Shown: positions 1 through 8,711, counted from the first letter of the stretch. The stretch: 64,000 nt of DNA from Candidatus Lachnoclostridium stercoravium (GCA_019118365.1 DWZA01000104.1:1-64000); one strand, 5' to 3'. The notes: generated by a model not told the origin, from the sequence alone. Program-made: numbers and translations.

Positions 1-120
1 CCGTTATCATCATCAATGAAGAGGTTCGGATCGTTGATCCGTTCAATCCGGGGTGGAACCGCGACACAGTAAGATCGTCCCCTGTTGTGCATAAGAGCAT
101 AACAGGGGATTTTTTATTTC
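1..120 (+). promoter_or_regulatory. T-box leader (3' part) of thrS with terminator
   Basis: The canonical T-box sequence GGGTGGAACCGCG lies at 51-63. It is followed by a terminator hairpin (CCCCTGTT at 79-86 pairing with AACAGGGG at 101-108) and a T-run at 110-118. In T-box RNAs, uncharged tRNA bound to this bulge stabilises the antiterminator and allows read-through. Position directly upstream of thrS implies tRNA-Thr sensing, but the Stem I specifier loop lies before the window, so the specifier codon cannot be read. Confidence 0.93.
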
Positions 121-141
121 ATAAACAAAAGGAGAATATGT

Positions 142-2076
142 ATGAAGATCACATTAAAAGACGGCTCCGTAAAAGAATATGCGCAGCCGATGTCCATTCT
201 GGACATTGCAAAGGATTTGAGCGAGGGCCTGGCAAGAGCAGCCTGCGCGGGCGTAGTAGACGGCGAGACAGAGGATCTGAGGACAGTCCTGGATAAGGAC
301 TGCAGCCTGAATATCTGCACAGTGAGCGATCCGGAAGGCCTGGCCGCATTAAGACATACCGCAAGCCATGTAATGGCCCAGGCGATCAAGCGTCTGTATC
401 CAGATGTAAAGCTTGCTATCGGACCTTCTATCGCAGACGGATTTTACTATGATATTGATTCCGAAGATCCGGTTACGGCCGAGGATCTGGAGAAGATTGA
501 AAACGAGATGAAGAAGATCGTAAAGGAAGCCCTGCCGCTGGAGCGTTTTACTCTTCCAAGGGCGGAAGCGATCGCGTTTATGGAGGAGAAGAAAGAACCG
601 TATAAGGTAGAACTGATCCAGGATCTGCCGGAAGATGCAGAGATCAGCTTCTACAGACAGGGAGAATTTACGGACCTGTGCGCAGGCCCTCATCTGATGA
701 GCACAAAAGAGGTAGGAAAGGCCTTTAAGCTGACAAGCATAGCAGGAGCTTACTGGAGAGGCAACGAGCATAACAAGATGCTCACACGTATTTACGGCAC
801 GGCTTTTGGCAAAAAGGCGGATCTGGAAGCTTATATCACCATGATGGAAGAGGCAAAAAAGAGAGATCACAGGAAACTGGGAAGAGAGCTTGGGCTCTTT
901 ATGATGCACGAAGCAGGCCCTGGATTCCCGTTCTTCCTTCCAAAAGGAATGACCTTGAAAAATACTCTTCTGGATTACTGGAGAGAGATCCATAAAAAAG
1001 CCGGCTATGTGGAAATTTCCACGCCTATCATCTTAAACAGGAAGCTGTGGGAGACATCGGGCCACTGGGATCATTATAAAGACAATATGTATACCACAGT
1101 GATCGATGAGGAAGATTACGCGATCAAACCAATGAACTGTCCTGGTGGCGTTCTGGTATACGCATCGGAACCGCGTTCTTACCGCGACCTGCCGCTGCGT
1201 ATGGGCGAGCTTGGTATCGTTCATCGTCATGAGAAATCCGGACAGCTTCACGGCCTCATGCGCGTGCGCTGCTTTACACAGGATGACGCCCATATTTTCA
1301 TGACTCCTGAGCAGATCAAAGATGAGATCAAAGGCGTTGCGAAGCTGATCGACGGAGTATATTCCCTGTTTGGATTTAAGTATCACGTAGAGCTGTCCAC
1401 AAGACCAGAAGACAGCATGGGAAGCGATGAAGACTGGGAGCTGGCAACAGAAGGCTTAAGGAGCGCTCTGGACGAACTGGGCCTGGACTACGTGGTCAAC
1501 GAAGGCGACGGAGCGTTCTATGGACCGAAGATCGACTTCCATCTGGTAGATGCTATCGGAAGAACGTGGCAGTGCGGTACGATCCAGCTGGATTTCCAGC
1601 TGCCTCAGCGTTTTGAACTGGAGTATATGGGAGCGGATGGTGAAAAGCACAGGCCGATCATGATCCACCGTGTTGCGTTTGGCTCTATCGAGCGCTTTAT
1701 TGGGATCCTGACGGAGCATTTCGCAGGAGCGTTCCCTACATGGCTTGCTCCAGTACAGGTAAAGATCCTTCCGATCTCTGATAAATTCATTGATTACGCG
1801 AAAGAAGTAAAACAGGCTCTGGACGAGGCGGATATCCGCGCAGAGATCGATACTCGTTCAGAAAAGATCGGCTATAAGATCCGTTCCGCCCAGATGGAGA
1901 AGATCCCGTATATGCTTGTACTGGGACAGAAGGAAGTGGACGAAGGTCTTGTATCCGTAAGGAGCCGCTTCGCAGGCGACGAAGGACAGAAGGCGGCGAC
2001 TGCGTTTATTGAAGATATCCTGAAGGAGATCAATTCCAAGGAGATCCGTAAGGTAGAAAAGAAAGAAGAACAGTAA
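142..2076 (+). CDS. thrS: Threonine--tRNA ligase
   Basis: Charges tRNA-Thr with threonine in the cytoplasm. The 644-residue length is normal for the family. The order is an N-terminal TGS domain (about 1-61), the editing domain with its metal-type residues H72, H76, C180 and H184, the class II catalytic core including the zinc-ligand cysteine C333 in MNCPGG, and a C-terminal anticodon-binding domain (about 540-640). The ATG follows an AAAGGAG site by seven bases and starts directly after the T-box terminator, so expression should rise when charged tRNA-Thr is scarce. It is a single-gene unit closed by a hairpin terminator. Confidence 0.98.
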   Translation: MKITLKDGSVKEYAQPMSILDIAKDLSEGLARAACAGVVDGETEDLRTVLDKDCSLNICTVSDPEGLAALRHTASHVMAQAIKRLYPDVKLAIGPSIADGFYYDIDSEDPVTAEDLEKIENEMKKIVKEALPLERFTLPRAEAIAFMEEKKEPYKVELIQDLPEDAEISFYRQGEFTDLCAGPHLMSTKEVGKAFKLTSIAGAYWRGNEHNKMLTRIYGTAFGKKADLEAYITMMEEAKKRDHRKLGRELGLFMMHEAGPGFPFFLPKGMTLKNTLLDYWREIHKKAGYVEISTPIILNRKLWETSGHWDHYKDNMYTTVIDEEDYAIKPMNCPGGVLVYASEPRSYRDLPLRMGELGIVHRHEKSGQLHGLMRVRCFTQDDAHIFMTPEQIKDEIKGVAKLIDGVYSLFGFKYHVELSTRPEDSMGSDEDWELATEGLRSALDELGLDYVVNEGDGAFYGPKIDFHLVDAIGRTWQCGTIQLDFQLPQRFELEYMGADGEKHRPIMIHRVAFGSIERFIGILTEHFAGAFPTWLAPVQVKILPISDKFIDYAKEVKQALDEADIRAEIDTRSEKIGYKIRSAQMEKIPYMLVLGQKEVDEGLVSVRSRFAGDEGQKAATAFIEDILKEINSKEIRKVEKKEEQ

Positions 2077-2110
2077 TCCGCCAGAAACGGAAGAAAAACA
2101 GTCTTAAAAA

Positions 2111-2172
2111 ATAAAAGCCGGACAGAAAGCGATCTGGAATATTCCAGTCAGCTTTCCTTGCCCGGCTTTTAT
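2111..2172 (+). terminator. Intrinsic terminator of thrS
   Basis: ATAAAAGCCGG near 2111 pairs with CCGGCTTTTAT ending at 2172. The loop is long and contains a second small stem. The A-rich left arm means it could also work on the other strand. Confidence 0.75.
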
Positions 2173-2484
2173 GATTAACCAGAAAATCCACCAGGGAGTC
2201 CCTTTGCCGGATCGATAAATTTTTCCGCAGTTTTGATTGATATCTTATCCGTCCTGTGATATTATAATACAGAGGCGCAAGGACTTACGCTTCATATAAT
2301 ACATTCTTTGCCGTAAGGCATCTGTTTCGGCATCTTCGCCGGTTTACCCATTTTTATTTACTGAATGGTTTGGTGTTTAAGACCGCCATAAAACAAATTT
2401 TCGGATATATACTTTATGCTTTAAGCGTGATAGAATATATCTACAGCACTGCAGATCGGAATTATAGAAGGGAGAAGTGACAGG
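2173..2484. other. Intergenic region with a possible promoter
   Basis: No gene is seen. A TATAAT at 2263-2268 has TTGATA upstream at 2237-2242. The spacing of 20 is longer than the usual 17, so a promoter for the coiled-coil gene is only possible. The last 20 bases carry its ribosome binding site (AGAAGGGAG). Confidence 0.35.
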
Positions 2485-3078
2485 ATGACGGATGTGGAGA
2501 TCCTCCAGGCTATGGAGCGGATAATAAAGCCCGTTTTGACAAAAATAGAAGAAGTAAAGACAGAGCTGGAAGAGCGCATGGACCGAATGGAAGAGCACAT
2601 GGACCGAATGGAAGAGCGCATGGACCGAATGGAAGAGCACATGGACCGGATAGAGGAGCGCATGGACCGGATAGAAGAGCGCATGGACCGGATAGAAGAG
2701 CGCATGGACCGGATAGAGGAGCGCATGGACCGGATAGAGGAGCGCATGGACCGGATAGAGGAGCGTATGGACCGGATGGAAGAGCGCATGGACCGGATGG
2801 AAGAGCGCATGGACCATATGGAAGAGCACATGAGCCATATGGAAGAGCGTATGGATCGGATAGAAGACCGTATGACAGGTATAGAAGTGCATCTGGAAAC
2901 TACAACTGATGTAGGGATCAAGATCATCGGCGAAGGACATGCAGATCTCACCAGAAAACTGGATGAGGCTCTGAAGGTAGAGAATGAAAGGGAACTTCTT
3001 CTTATACGGCTGAATTATTTAGAAGGCGAGGTCGTTAAAGTAAAAAGACGGCTTTCCCAGCTTGAAAAGACAGCGTGA
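2485..3078 (+). CDS. Coiled-coil protein built of MDRIEER heptads
   Basis: A 197-residue protein of no recognised family. Residues about 32-129 are 14 near-identical seven-residue units of the type MDRIEER or MDRMEEH. Hydrophobic Met and Ile/Met occupy the first and fourth positions, as expected for a long parallel coiled coil. A short N-terminal helix (residues 1-30) and a C-terminal helical tail of about 65 residues frame the rod. There is no signal peptide or membrane segment, so it should be cytoplasmic. The start has a good AGAAGGGAG site. Its role is unknown; a scaffold or spacer protein would fit. Long open frames on the opposite strand are a by-product of the repeat. Confidence 0.8.
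   Translation: MTDVEILQAMERIIKPVLTKIEEVKTELEERMDRMEEHMDRMEERMDRMEEHMDRIEERMDRIEERMDRIEERMDRIEERMDRIEERMDRIEERMDRMEERMDRMEERMDHMEEHMSHMEERMDRIEDRMTGIEVHLETTTDVGIKIIGEGHADLTRKLDEALKVENERELLLIRLNYLEGEVVKVKRRLSQLEKTA
2578..2871 (+). repeat. Tandem array of 14 x 21 bp
   Basis: Fourteen direct copies of a 21-bp unit close to ATGGACCGGATAGAGGAGCG encode the heptads of the coiled-coil gene. Six central units all encode MDRIEER and are nearly identical at DNA level, whereas the outer units carry Met/Ile and Arg/His swaps. This is the pattern expected of recent internal amplification. Confidence 0.95.
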
Positions 3079-3146
3079 CCAGGGAAATGAACGGAACAGC
3101 GTCAGATTGGGGCAGATGCCAGTGATCAGCAAAAGAATGGATTATT

Positions 3147-3208
3147 AAAAAGAGCGGCAGGAGCGAGAGAATATCCAAACAGAGGAGACTCTCGCCTGCC
3201 GCTTTTTT
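3147..3208 (+). terminator. Intrinsic terminator after the coiled-coil gene
   Basis: AGCGGCAGG...CGAGAG (3152-3169) pairs with CTCTCGCCTGCCGCT (3189-3203), followed by six Ts. A-rich flanks make it potentially bidirectional, serving the convergent secreted-protein gene too. Confidence 0.88.
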
Positions 3209-3266
3209 CCTGAGGCAGCGCCCTGCAGAAACGGGTACTTTAGAAATCGCAGATCTCGTTCAGGGG

Positions 3267-4052
3267 TCAGGCTTTGGGATAGGAGATCGAAGCCTCGATG
3301 GTCTTCGCCATGTCGGCGCCTTCCGACTCATATTCGATCGTAAGGATATGGCAGAAATCGCCGATCTTTCGAAGATAACAGTCCCGGTACACAGGCCTTC
3401 CATACACGCCGTCCGGATCGTAAACAAAGGACAGTTTCTGATATGTCCGTTCATTGCCTAAAGTCACAGGGAGAGAGGTTATAAACTGAAATTTTTCTTC
3501 TGCCTCTGCCGCTGAGACAAGCGCGGCGTATCCGTCCAGATTTCCCTCCATCTGGAAATAGGAAGAAGAGACAGTCAGAGGGTGGTTGCCGGAGCTTGGC
3601 ACAGTGGCCAGAAATTCATAAACAGGCTTTTTCCCCGCCAGCCCGATATAGTCGATAAAGCTTGTATTTCCAGGCAGTTCCATAGAATAATATGCCCATC
3701 GGCTGGAAACGGTGCGGATCGTTTCCTCTGAGCTGTACAGGTTCAGCCAGCCGATCTGTACGTCCGTGATATCATAGCCGTGCATCACGCGGCCGTCGCT
3801 GTAAAAGCCATAACAGGTCCCGTCGATCATCAGAGTCTGATTGGCGGCCATTAAACCGTCCTTATCTATATAATACGTTTCGCCGTTCCAGTGGATCCAC
3901 TGGCTGGCGGCATATGTGCCGTCGTCCTGCTGGAAACGCCATCCGCCGTCCTCTCCATCCTGTATCCAGCCGGCAAAGGAAACAGAGGTAAATACAGTGG
4001 AAGCAAAAAGAACGCTGCAGAAAAGTGTTTGTAAAAGTCTTTTTTTCAACAT
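3267..4052 (-). CDS. Secreted protein with choline-binding-type repeats
   Basis: A 261-residue protein starting at MLKKRLL, chosen because CGGAG precedes this ATG. Longer reading-frame starts upstream lack a site. A signal peptide (about 1-27, ending SVSFAG) is followed by aromatic repeats with GGWRF, WNGETYYID and YGFYSDG, the signature of cell-wall or choline-binding repeats that hold proteins to the envelope. The C-terminal 160 residues are an unassigned domain, resembling in layout the protein encoded at 4721-5332 (WAYYSMELP versus WADYSITFP). No enzyme motif is seen. Confidence 0.8.
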   Translation of the reverse strand: MLKKRLLQTLFCSVLFASTVFTSVSFAGWIQDGEDGGWRFQQDDGTYAASQWIHWNGETYYIDKDGLMAANQTLMIDGTCYGFYSDGRVMHGYDITDVQIGWLNLYSSEETIRTVSSRWAYYSMELPGNTSFIDYIGLAGKKPVYEFLATVPSSGNHPLTVSSSYFQMEGNLDGYAALVSAAEAEEKFQFITSLPVTLGNERTYQKLSFVYDPDGVYGRPVYRDCYLRKIGDFCHILTIEYESEGADMAKTIEASISYPKA

Positions 4053-4327
4053 AAATATACATCTCCGATCAATAACATTATACAACAATTTAAAAGGTTC
4101 TGAACAGCTGCGTCATTTGCGCTGCCAAAGAAAAGATGACAACCTGTCATTTTTGCCTCTTTATCATATCACAGGAAGAAACAGGAGTCAAGAAAGAAGA
4201 AATGACATTTACAGTACATTTACAGCAGCTGCCGGACTGTGCGCAAAGTTGCTGCGGCGAATATTAAACAGCAAAGAAGGCATACTAACGATGGATCGTG
4301 AAAATATTGTTTACAGGAGGGAATGTT

Positions 4328-4642
4328 ATGACGAGATTGGACTGTAATGTAACTAATTGCATGCACAATGCGGACAACTGCTGCTGCCGCAGGGAGATCA
4401 CAGTAGAAGGCATAAAGGCGGACAGAGGCTGCGACACCTGCTGCGGAAATTTTGACGAGAAAAAGGAATGGAGCTTTAAAAACCTATTTAAAACTCCGGA
4501 AAGCCGTCTTCAGGTGCGCTGCGAAGCGGTAAAATGCGCCTATAACCAGGAGTGCTTCTGCAGCGCGGAGCACGTGGGGATCAGCGGGATGAATGCAAAA
4601 AGGACAGGGGAGACGGAATGTTCTACCTTTAAAGCCAGATAA
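4328..4642 (+). CDS. DUF1540 domain protein, two cysteine-rich repeats
   Basis: A 104-residue protein with two copies of the DUF1540 pattern: LDCNVTNCMHN...CCC...CDTCC near the N-terminus and VRCEAVKCAYNQECFC...ETECSTF near the C-terminus. Fourteen or more cysteines suggest metal binding. DUF1540 proteins are frequent in clostridial spore formers, and their function is unknown. The start at 4328 follows AGGAGG by eight bases; the upstream ATG at 4298 lacks a site. It stands alone, convergent with the next gene across a shared terminator. Confidence 0.85.
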   Translation: MTRLDCNVTNCMHNADNCCCRREITVEGIKADRGCDTCCGNFDEKKEWSFKNLFKTPESRLQVRCEAVKCAYNQECFCSAEHVGISGMNAKRTGETECSTFKAR

Positions 4643-4712
4643 AAGAACAGCCGCAGCCGCAGGATCTGTCAGACCGGATATCCGGTTTTCAGCCTGCGGC
4701 CGCGGCTTTGTA
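4641..4712. terminator. Bidirectional terminator between convergent genes
   Basis: GCCGCAGCCGCAGG (4650-4663) pairs with CCTGCGGCCGCGGC (4693-4706). The stem is GC-rich, with A-rich sequence before and TTTG after, and lies between two converging genes. Confidence 0.75.
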
Positions 4713-4720
4713 GAAAAATC

Positions 4721-5332
4721 TCATTTATTAAAAGAAGTGGCAGAATAGAGCACCTGTTTTACAGTTTCCTGCGCCTCGGTATCGTCCTTTGGGCATTTGA
4801 TGCTGATCCAGATCAGTTTTCCGTCTTTTACTCTCAGGTAATTATCTACATAGACGTCATATTCAGGAGACTCCGCCAGCACGCGGGTAAAGGGATGGCC
4901 GGCTATCCAGACGCCGGTCTTTGTCTGGCACTCGTACTCTTTTTCCGCGTAAATATCCAGAAGATTCTGCGTGCAATCCTTTAATGGGATCAGCGCATCC
5001 TGAAATGTGATGTTCATGGACGGATAGTCGGTAAGATCTCCATACAGGTTCGCTGCAAATTCATAATCCAGGCCTGTGTAGGCGCTCATATAGTCTACCA
5101 GGGAATCCGGATTGAAATATGTCCCCTCCGGAAATGTAATGCTGTAATCCGCCCAGGGATTGGAAAACGTCAGCCCGTTAAGCGTTCCCTGCTGGTAGGC
5201 AGCCTGGGTTTCAGAGAAAGCCTCGGTTTCTTCGCCCGCCTGTCCGGGATCCGGGGCGGCAAAGGATGGAAAGGCCGCCGACAGGACGATGGCGGAGACT
5301 GCCGCGGCAGAGTATGATAAATGGCGTTCCAT
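4721..5332 (-). CDS. Secreted protein of unknown function
   Basis: A 203-residue protein starting at MERHLSYS, since TAGGAGG lies just ahead of this ATG. The longer frame would run through the infC promoter. A signal peptide ends near PSFAAP (about residue 25). The mature part has no known motif but ends with YLRVKDGKLIWISIKC, which parallels DCYLRKIGDFCHILTIEY in the protein encoded at 3267-4052. The two may be distant paralogues, this one lacking the wall-binding repeats. It is divergent from infC. Confidence 0.75.
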   Translation of the reverse strand: MERHLSYSAAAVSAIVLSAAFPSFAAPDPGQAGEETEAFSETQAAYQQGTLNGLTFSNPWADYSITFPEGTYFNPDSLVDYMSAYTGLDYEFAANLYGDLTDYPSMNITFQDALIPLKDCTQNLLDIYAEKEYECQTKTGVWIAGHPFTRVLAESPEYDVYVDNYLRVKDGKLIWISIKCPKDDTEAQETVKQVLYSATSFNK

Positions 5333-5409
5333 AAAACCTCCTACAGTAAAAAAGATAACACCCATTCTACAGCATAAGATAAGAAAATGCAAGACGCAGA
5401 AAAAAGTAG

Positions 5410-5438
5410 TTGACTTTTCCATAGAAGCATAGTATATT
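5410..5438 (+). promoter_or_regulatory. Sigma-A promoter of the infC operon
   Basis: TTGACT (5410-5415), 17-base spacer, TATATT (5433-5438). The transcript would begin near 5445 with a leader of about 240 bases. Confidence 0.85.
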
Positions 5439-5444
5439 TATAAA

Positions 5445-5682
5445 AGTTGTGAGAACAACGCACAGGAAAGCAGGTTATCCGCCTCACCCTGGCACGTTTA
5501 TTTTGATCAGTGACCTGGGTTTATAGTTTGCAGACGCATTTCCAGAGACAGACGGACTGTCGGGAGATGGAAGCAGCCGTGTATGCAGCGGTCTGCAGGA
5601 AGAAGTATGTTGGCGGATAGAGTTTTCTATCTGCTTTTTCTTTTGTGGATTTTATTTATTTCATTTGTGGAGGTGCACGACT
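5445..5682 (+). promoter_or_regulatory. infC leader with transcription attenuator (L20-type)
   Basis: The long untranslated leader ends in an intrinsic terminator: GCGGATAG (5613-5620), loop, CTATCTGC (5627-5634), TTTTTCTTTT. A terminator before the first gene of infC-rpmI-rplT is the layout of the ribosomal protein L20 leader of Firmicutes, in which free L20 favours termination. Naming it an L20 leader is inference from position; the competing antiterminator was not folded. Confidence 0.72.
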
Positions 5683-6189
5683 ATTAGCGAGTTAATGATT
5701 AACGAACAGATCAGAGACAAAGAAGTGAGGCTGATCGGCGAAGATGGGGAGCAGCTTGGGATCATGTCTGCGAAGGAAGCTTACAAACTGGCGCAGGAGG
5801 CAGAGCTGGATTTAGTGAAGATAGCTCCGATGGCGAAGCCGCCTGTCTGCAAGATCATTGATTATGGCAAGTACTGCTACGAGATGGCGAGAAAAGAAAA
5901 AGAAGCCAAAAAGAAGCAGAAAGTCATTGAAGTAAAGGAAGTACGTCTGTCTCCAAATATCGACACGAATGATTTAAATACGAAGACAAACGCGGCGAGA
6001 AAATTTTTGGAAAAGGGCAACAAGGTAAAAGTTACTCTGCGTTTCAGAGGCCGTGAGATGGCTCATATGTCAAAGTCCAAATACATCCTGGACGATTTCG
6101 CAGAAAGCCTTTCTGATGTTGCCGTCATCGATAAACCTTCCAAAGTAGAAGGAAGAAGCATGGTAATGTTTTTAACCGCAAAACGTTAA
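5683..6189 (+). CDS. infC: Translation initiation factor IF-3 (AUU start)
   Basis: IF-3 binds the 30S subunit, keeps it from joining 50S and proofreads the start codon. The 168-residue protein has the N-domain (INEQIRDKEVRLIGEDGEQLG), a lysine-rich linker helix and the C-domain (VKVTLRFRGREMAH). A strong GGAGG at 5669-5673 sits nine bases before ATT at 5683, giving ISELMINEQ. The first ATG (5695) would be 21 bases away and the in-frame TTG at 5665 precedes the site. An AUU start is the classic autoregulated infC start, because IF-3 rejects it when abundant. Confidence 0.93.
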   Translation: MSELMINEQIRDKEVRLIGEDGEQLGIMSAKEAYKLAQEAELDLVKIAPMAKPPVCKIIDYGKYCYEMARKEKEAKKKQKVIEVKEVRLSPNIDTNDLNTKTNAARKFLEKGNKVKVTLRFRGREMAHMSKSKYILDDFAESLSDVAVIDKPSKVEGRSMVMFLTAKR

Positions 6190-6256
6190 AACAGGTTGCG
6201 GCTCAGGCCAGCCTGAGCTGTTGCTAAAATAGATAATTTTTAAGGAGGAAACAACA

Positions 6257-6454
6257 ATGCCGAAATTAAAAACAAGCAGAGCTGCTGCAAAGCGTTTCAA
6301 AAAGACAGGAACAGGAAAATTAGTAAGAAATAAAGCCTATAAGTCTCACATCTTAACTAAGAAGTCTACAAAGAGGAAAAGAAATCTTAGAAAAGATATC
6401 GTTACGGATGCAACAAACGCAAAGGTAATGAAGAAGATTTTACCATATCTGTAG
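6257..6454 (+). CDS. rpmI: 50S ribosomal protein L35
   Basis: A 65-residue, strongly basic protein of normal length with the L35 pattern [20 protein letters not shown] and [13 protein letters not shown] centre. AAGGAGG precedes the ATG. It is second in infC-rpmI-rplT and presumably under the leader attenuator at 5613-5643. Confidence 0.97.
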   Translation: MPKLKTSRAAAKRFKKTGTGKLVRNKAYKSHILTKKSTKRKRNLRKDIVTDATNAKVMKKILPYL

Positions 6455-6485
6455 GTTTTGAGGATTAAGAAGGAGGAATGAACTC

Positions 6486-6842
6486 ATGGCAAGAGTAAAA
6501 GGCGGATTAAACGCAAAGAAGAAACACAATCGTATTTTAAAGTTAGCAAAAGGATACAGAGGAGCACGTTCCAAACAGTATAGAGTAGCAAAACAGTCCG
6601 TAATGAGGGCTCTGGCTACCTCTTATGCAGGACGTAAGGAGAGAAAGAGACAGTTCAGACAGCTGTGGATCGCACGTATCAACGCTGCCGCACGTATCAA
6701 CGGCTTATCCTACAGCAAGTTTATGTACGGCTTAAAGCAGGCTGGCGTTGAGCTGAACAGAAAGGTACTTTCCGACATGGCGATCAACGACGCAGAAGGC
6801 TTCGCAAAATTAGCTGAGCTGGCAAAGAGCAAATTAGCATAA
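6486..6842 (+). CDS. rplT: 50S ribosomal protein L20
   Basis: A 118-residue ribosomal protein with the typical start [19 protein letters not shown] and the [17 protein letters not shown] segment. L20 is needed for early 50S assembly and, in Firmicutes, is the likely feedback repressor of its own operon through the leader. AAGGAGG lies before the ATG, 31 bases after rpmI. Confidence 0.97.
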   Translation: MARVKGGLNAKKKHNRILKLAKGYRGARSKQYRVAKQSVMRALATSYAGRKERKRQFRQLWIARINAAARINGLSYSKFMYGLKQAGVELNRKVLSDMAINDAEGFAKLAELAKSKLA

Positions 6843-6860
6843 TCGACCTTGTGAAATGAA

Positions 6861-6910
6861 GGGCATGGCTTCAGGCATATAGACAGAACCTGAGACCGTG
6901 CCCCTTTTTT
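6861..6910 (+). terminator. Terminator of the infC operon
   Basis: GGGCATGGCTTCAGG (6861-6875) pairs with CCTGAGACCGTGCCCC (6889-6904), followed by TTTTTT. Confidence 0.92.
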
Positions 6911-7050
6911 ACTGTTAAAGCCCGGATCGCGAATACTTTTGCTGATCGCGTATGCGATCATCTTTCATATATGGCGATGTTACTGAGGCGAATCCTGACG
7001 ATTTTAGGCGAAAGAATATTCTTGCATCTTTGACGCTTTATATTATAATA

Positions 7051-7171
7051 ATAACAGTCCAGGACGGCGGGAAAACAGGGGCAAAAACAGGCATTAAGCT
7101 TGCTTATAAGCAAAGTGCCCTGCGGATATGCTTTTGCCCCTGTTTTCACATCGGACGTCCTGAATAGTTAC
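7051..7171. repeat. Dispersed palindromic element, copy R1
   Basis: The left arm ATAACAGTCCAGGACGG (7051-7067) is inverted at the right end as GACGTCCTGAATAGTTAC (7154-7171). Nested inside, GAAAACAGGGGCAAAA (from 7071) faces CTTTTGCCCCTGTTTTC (to about 7147). It lies between rplT and folC and matches the outer arms of the copies at 41490 and 58953. Confidence 0.8.
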
Positions 7172-7218
7172 TTAGTAATATCGGTGTTAACATTATACGG
7201 ATCAAAAGGGAAAAAACA

Positions 7219-8580
7219 GTGGAAAACGAAGAGATACGCTACACAGGAAACGCAGAAGAATATCTTCTCCAGATCCCTGTGTTTACGAAGGAAAAGCATT
7301 CCCTGGATACAGTCAGGGAGATATTTCACAGGATCGGAAGGATCCCGGAAGGGACGGTCGTCCATGTGGCGGGAACCAATGGAAAGGGCTCTGTATGCGC
7401 CTTTCTTGCATCCGCGCTGCAGGAATGCGGTTTTACCGTCGGCCTTTTTACTTCTCCTCATCTGCAGGATATCCGGGAGAGGATCGCCTTTAACGGCGAG
7501 AAGATCAGCCAGAGAGAGTTTGAACATTGTTTCCGGCTGGTGCTGGGAGACGTAAGGGCCTGTATGAAAGACGGGATCTCCCACCCCTCGTTTTTTGAAT
7601 TTTTATTCTATATGGCAATGGTCTTTTTCAGCGAGAAAAAGCCGGATTATATCATCCTGGAAACCGGGATGGGCGGGCGGCTGGATACCACGAATATCTG
7701 CCAGCCTGCGGTGACAGTGATCACTTCTATAAGCATGGATCACATGGAGTATCTGGGAGATACGCTGGAAGCGATCGCAGGAGAAAAGGCCGGGATCATA
7801 AAGCCAGGCGCGCCTGTTGTATTCGCCGCGGACGATCCGGTCTGCGCCGCAGTGATCCGAAAAAGAGCGAAGGAGCTGTCCGCTCCGCTGTTTCCGGTAT
7901 CAGCCAAAGACCACAGAGAAGAACTGACAGCCGGGCGGAAGCTGAAAGTGACCGTTTCCTGGAGAGAAGGAAAGCGGGAAGAGCCGCTGTCTTTCCTTCT
8001 TCCGGTCCCGGCTCTTTATCAGGGAGAAAACGCGGCTCTGGCTTTAAAGGCTCTGGAGCTTTTAAGAGATAAGAGGCTGGAGACGGAGGCAGAGGAAAAC
8101 TGCGGGAAGATCACGGCAAGATTGGCGGCGGCAGGTCTGGAGCATACCATGTGGCCGGCCAGGATGGAGGAGATCCTCCCAGGGGTTTACGCAGACGGCG
8201 CCCATAACCCGGACGGGATCAGGAGATTTGCTGAAACGGTAAATGCTATGGGAAAGACGTCCAGCCTTGTCTTCTCCGCATCCGGAGATAAGGAATACGC
8301 CAAAATGGCACAGATCTTATGCAGTAAGGTCAGATGGAAGAAGATTTTTATCGCCCATATGGAAAATAAAAGAGGGGCGGAGGCGGAAGCCCTGGCAGAA
8401 GCCTTCCGAAGCCGAGCGGCCTGTCCGGTAGAGATATGCCGGTCCGTTCCGGAAGCGTTTTTGCGGGGGATCGGAGAGAGACAAAAGGACGAGATCCTGT
8501 TTTGCGCAGGTTCTCTTTATTCCGCTGGAGAGATAAAGGAGGCGGCAGAAGAATATGAGCACCGACACCATCAATTTTGA
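7219..8580 (+). CDS. folC: Folylpolyglutamate synthase / dihydrofolate synthase
   Basis: Adds glutamate to folates (and in many bacteria to dihydropteroate) using ATP. The 453-residue protein has the Mur-ligase P-loop GTNGKGS at 52-58, SPHLQDIRERI, the METGMGGRLD-type loop and the C-terminal ADGAHNPDG motif. The start is GTG at 7219 with a modest AAAAGGGA site. Its 3' end overlaps the next small gene by 26 bases, indicating an operon with the TPR protein. Confidence 0.93.
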   Translation: MENEEIRYTGNAEEYLLQIPVFTKEKHSLDTVREIFHRIGRIPEGTVVHVAGTNGKGSVCAFLASALQECGFTVGLFTSPHLQDIRERIAFNGEKISQREFEHCFRLVLGDVRACMKDGISHPSFFEFLFYMAMVFFSEKKPDYIILETGMGGRLDTTNICQPAVTVITSISMDHMEYLGDTLEAIAGEKAGIIKPGAPVVFAADDPVCAAVIRKRAKELSAPLFPVSAKDHREELTAGRKLKVTVSWREGKREEPLSFLLPVPALYQGENAALALKALELLRDKRLETEAEENCGKITARLAAAGLEHTMWPARMEEILPGVYADGAHNPDGIRRFAETVNAMGKTSSLVFSASGDKEYAKMAQILCSKVRWKKIFIAHMENKRGAEAEALAEAFRSRAACPVEICRSVPEAFLRGIGERQKDEILFCAGSLYSAGEIKEAAEEYEHRHHQF

Positions 8581-8704
8581 AGAAGAGATCAAGAAGTTTA
8601 AGCCAAGCATGGATGTTTCAGAAGTGGAAGATGCGATCGTAAAAAGCGATCTGACAGACATGACGGACATCATGATGGAAATGATGAAGGGAAAAAAGGA
8701 TTAG
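8555..8704 (+). CDS. Small acidic protein, 49 residues
   Basis: The frame starts MSTDTINFEEEIKKFKPS and ends MMEMMKGKKD. An AGGAGG lies 12 bases before the ATG, inside the end of folC, and the gene ends seven bases before the TPR gene, so all three appear co-transcribed. The protein has no signal peptide or membrane segment and consists of predicted short helices with a Met-rich C-terminus. No family is recognised. Confidence 0.7.
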   Translation: MSTDTINFEEEIKKFKPSMDVSEVEDAIVKSDLTDMTDIMMEMMKGKKD

Positions 8705-8711
8705 GATACAT

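Noticed and set aside
2377..2951. Two long minus-strand frames across the heptad array (187 and 176 codons)
   Set aside because: They exist only because a 21-bp repeat without stops stays open in several frames; they show low-complexity FHPVHAL or RSMRSSI repeats and no ribosome site. The plus-strand coiled coil is coherent.
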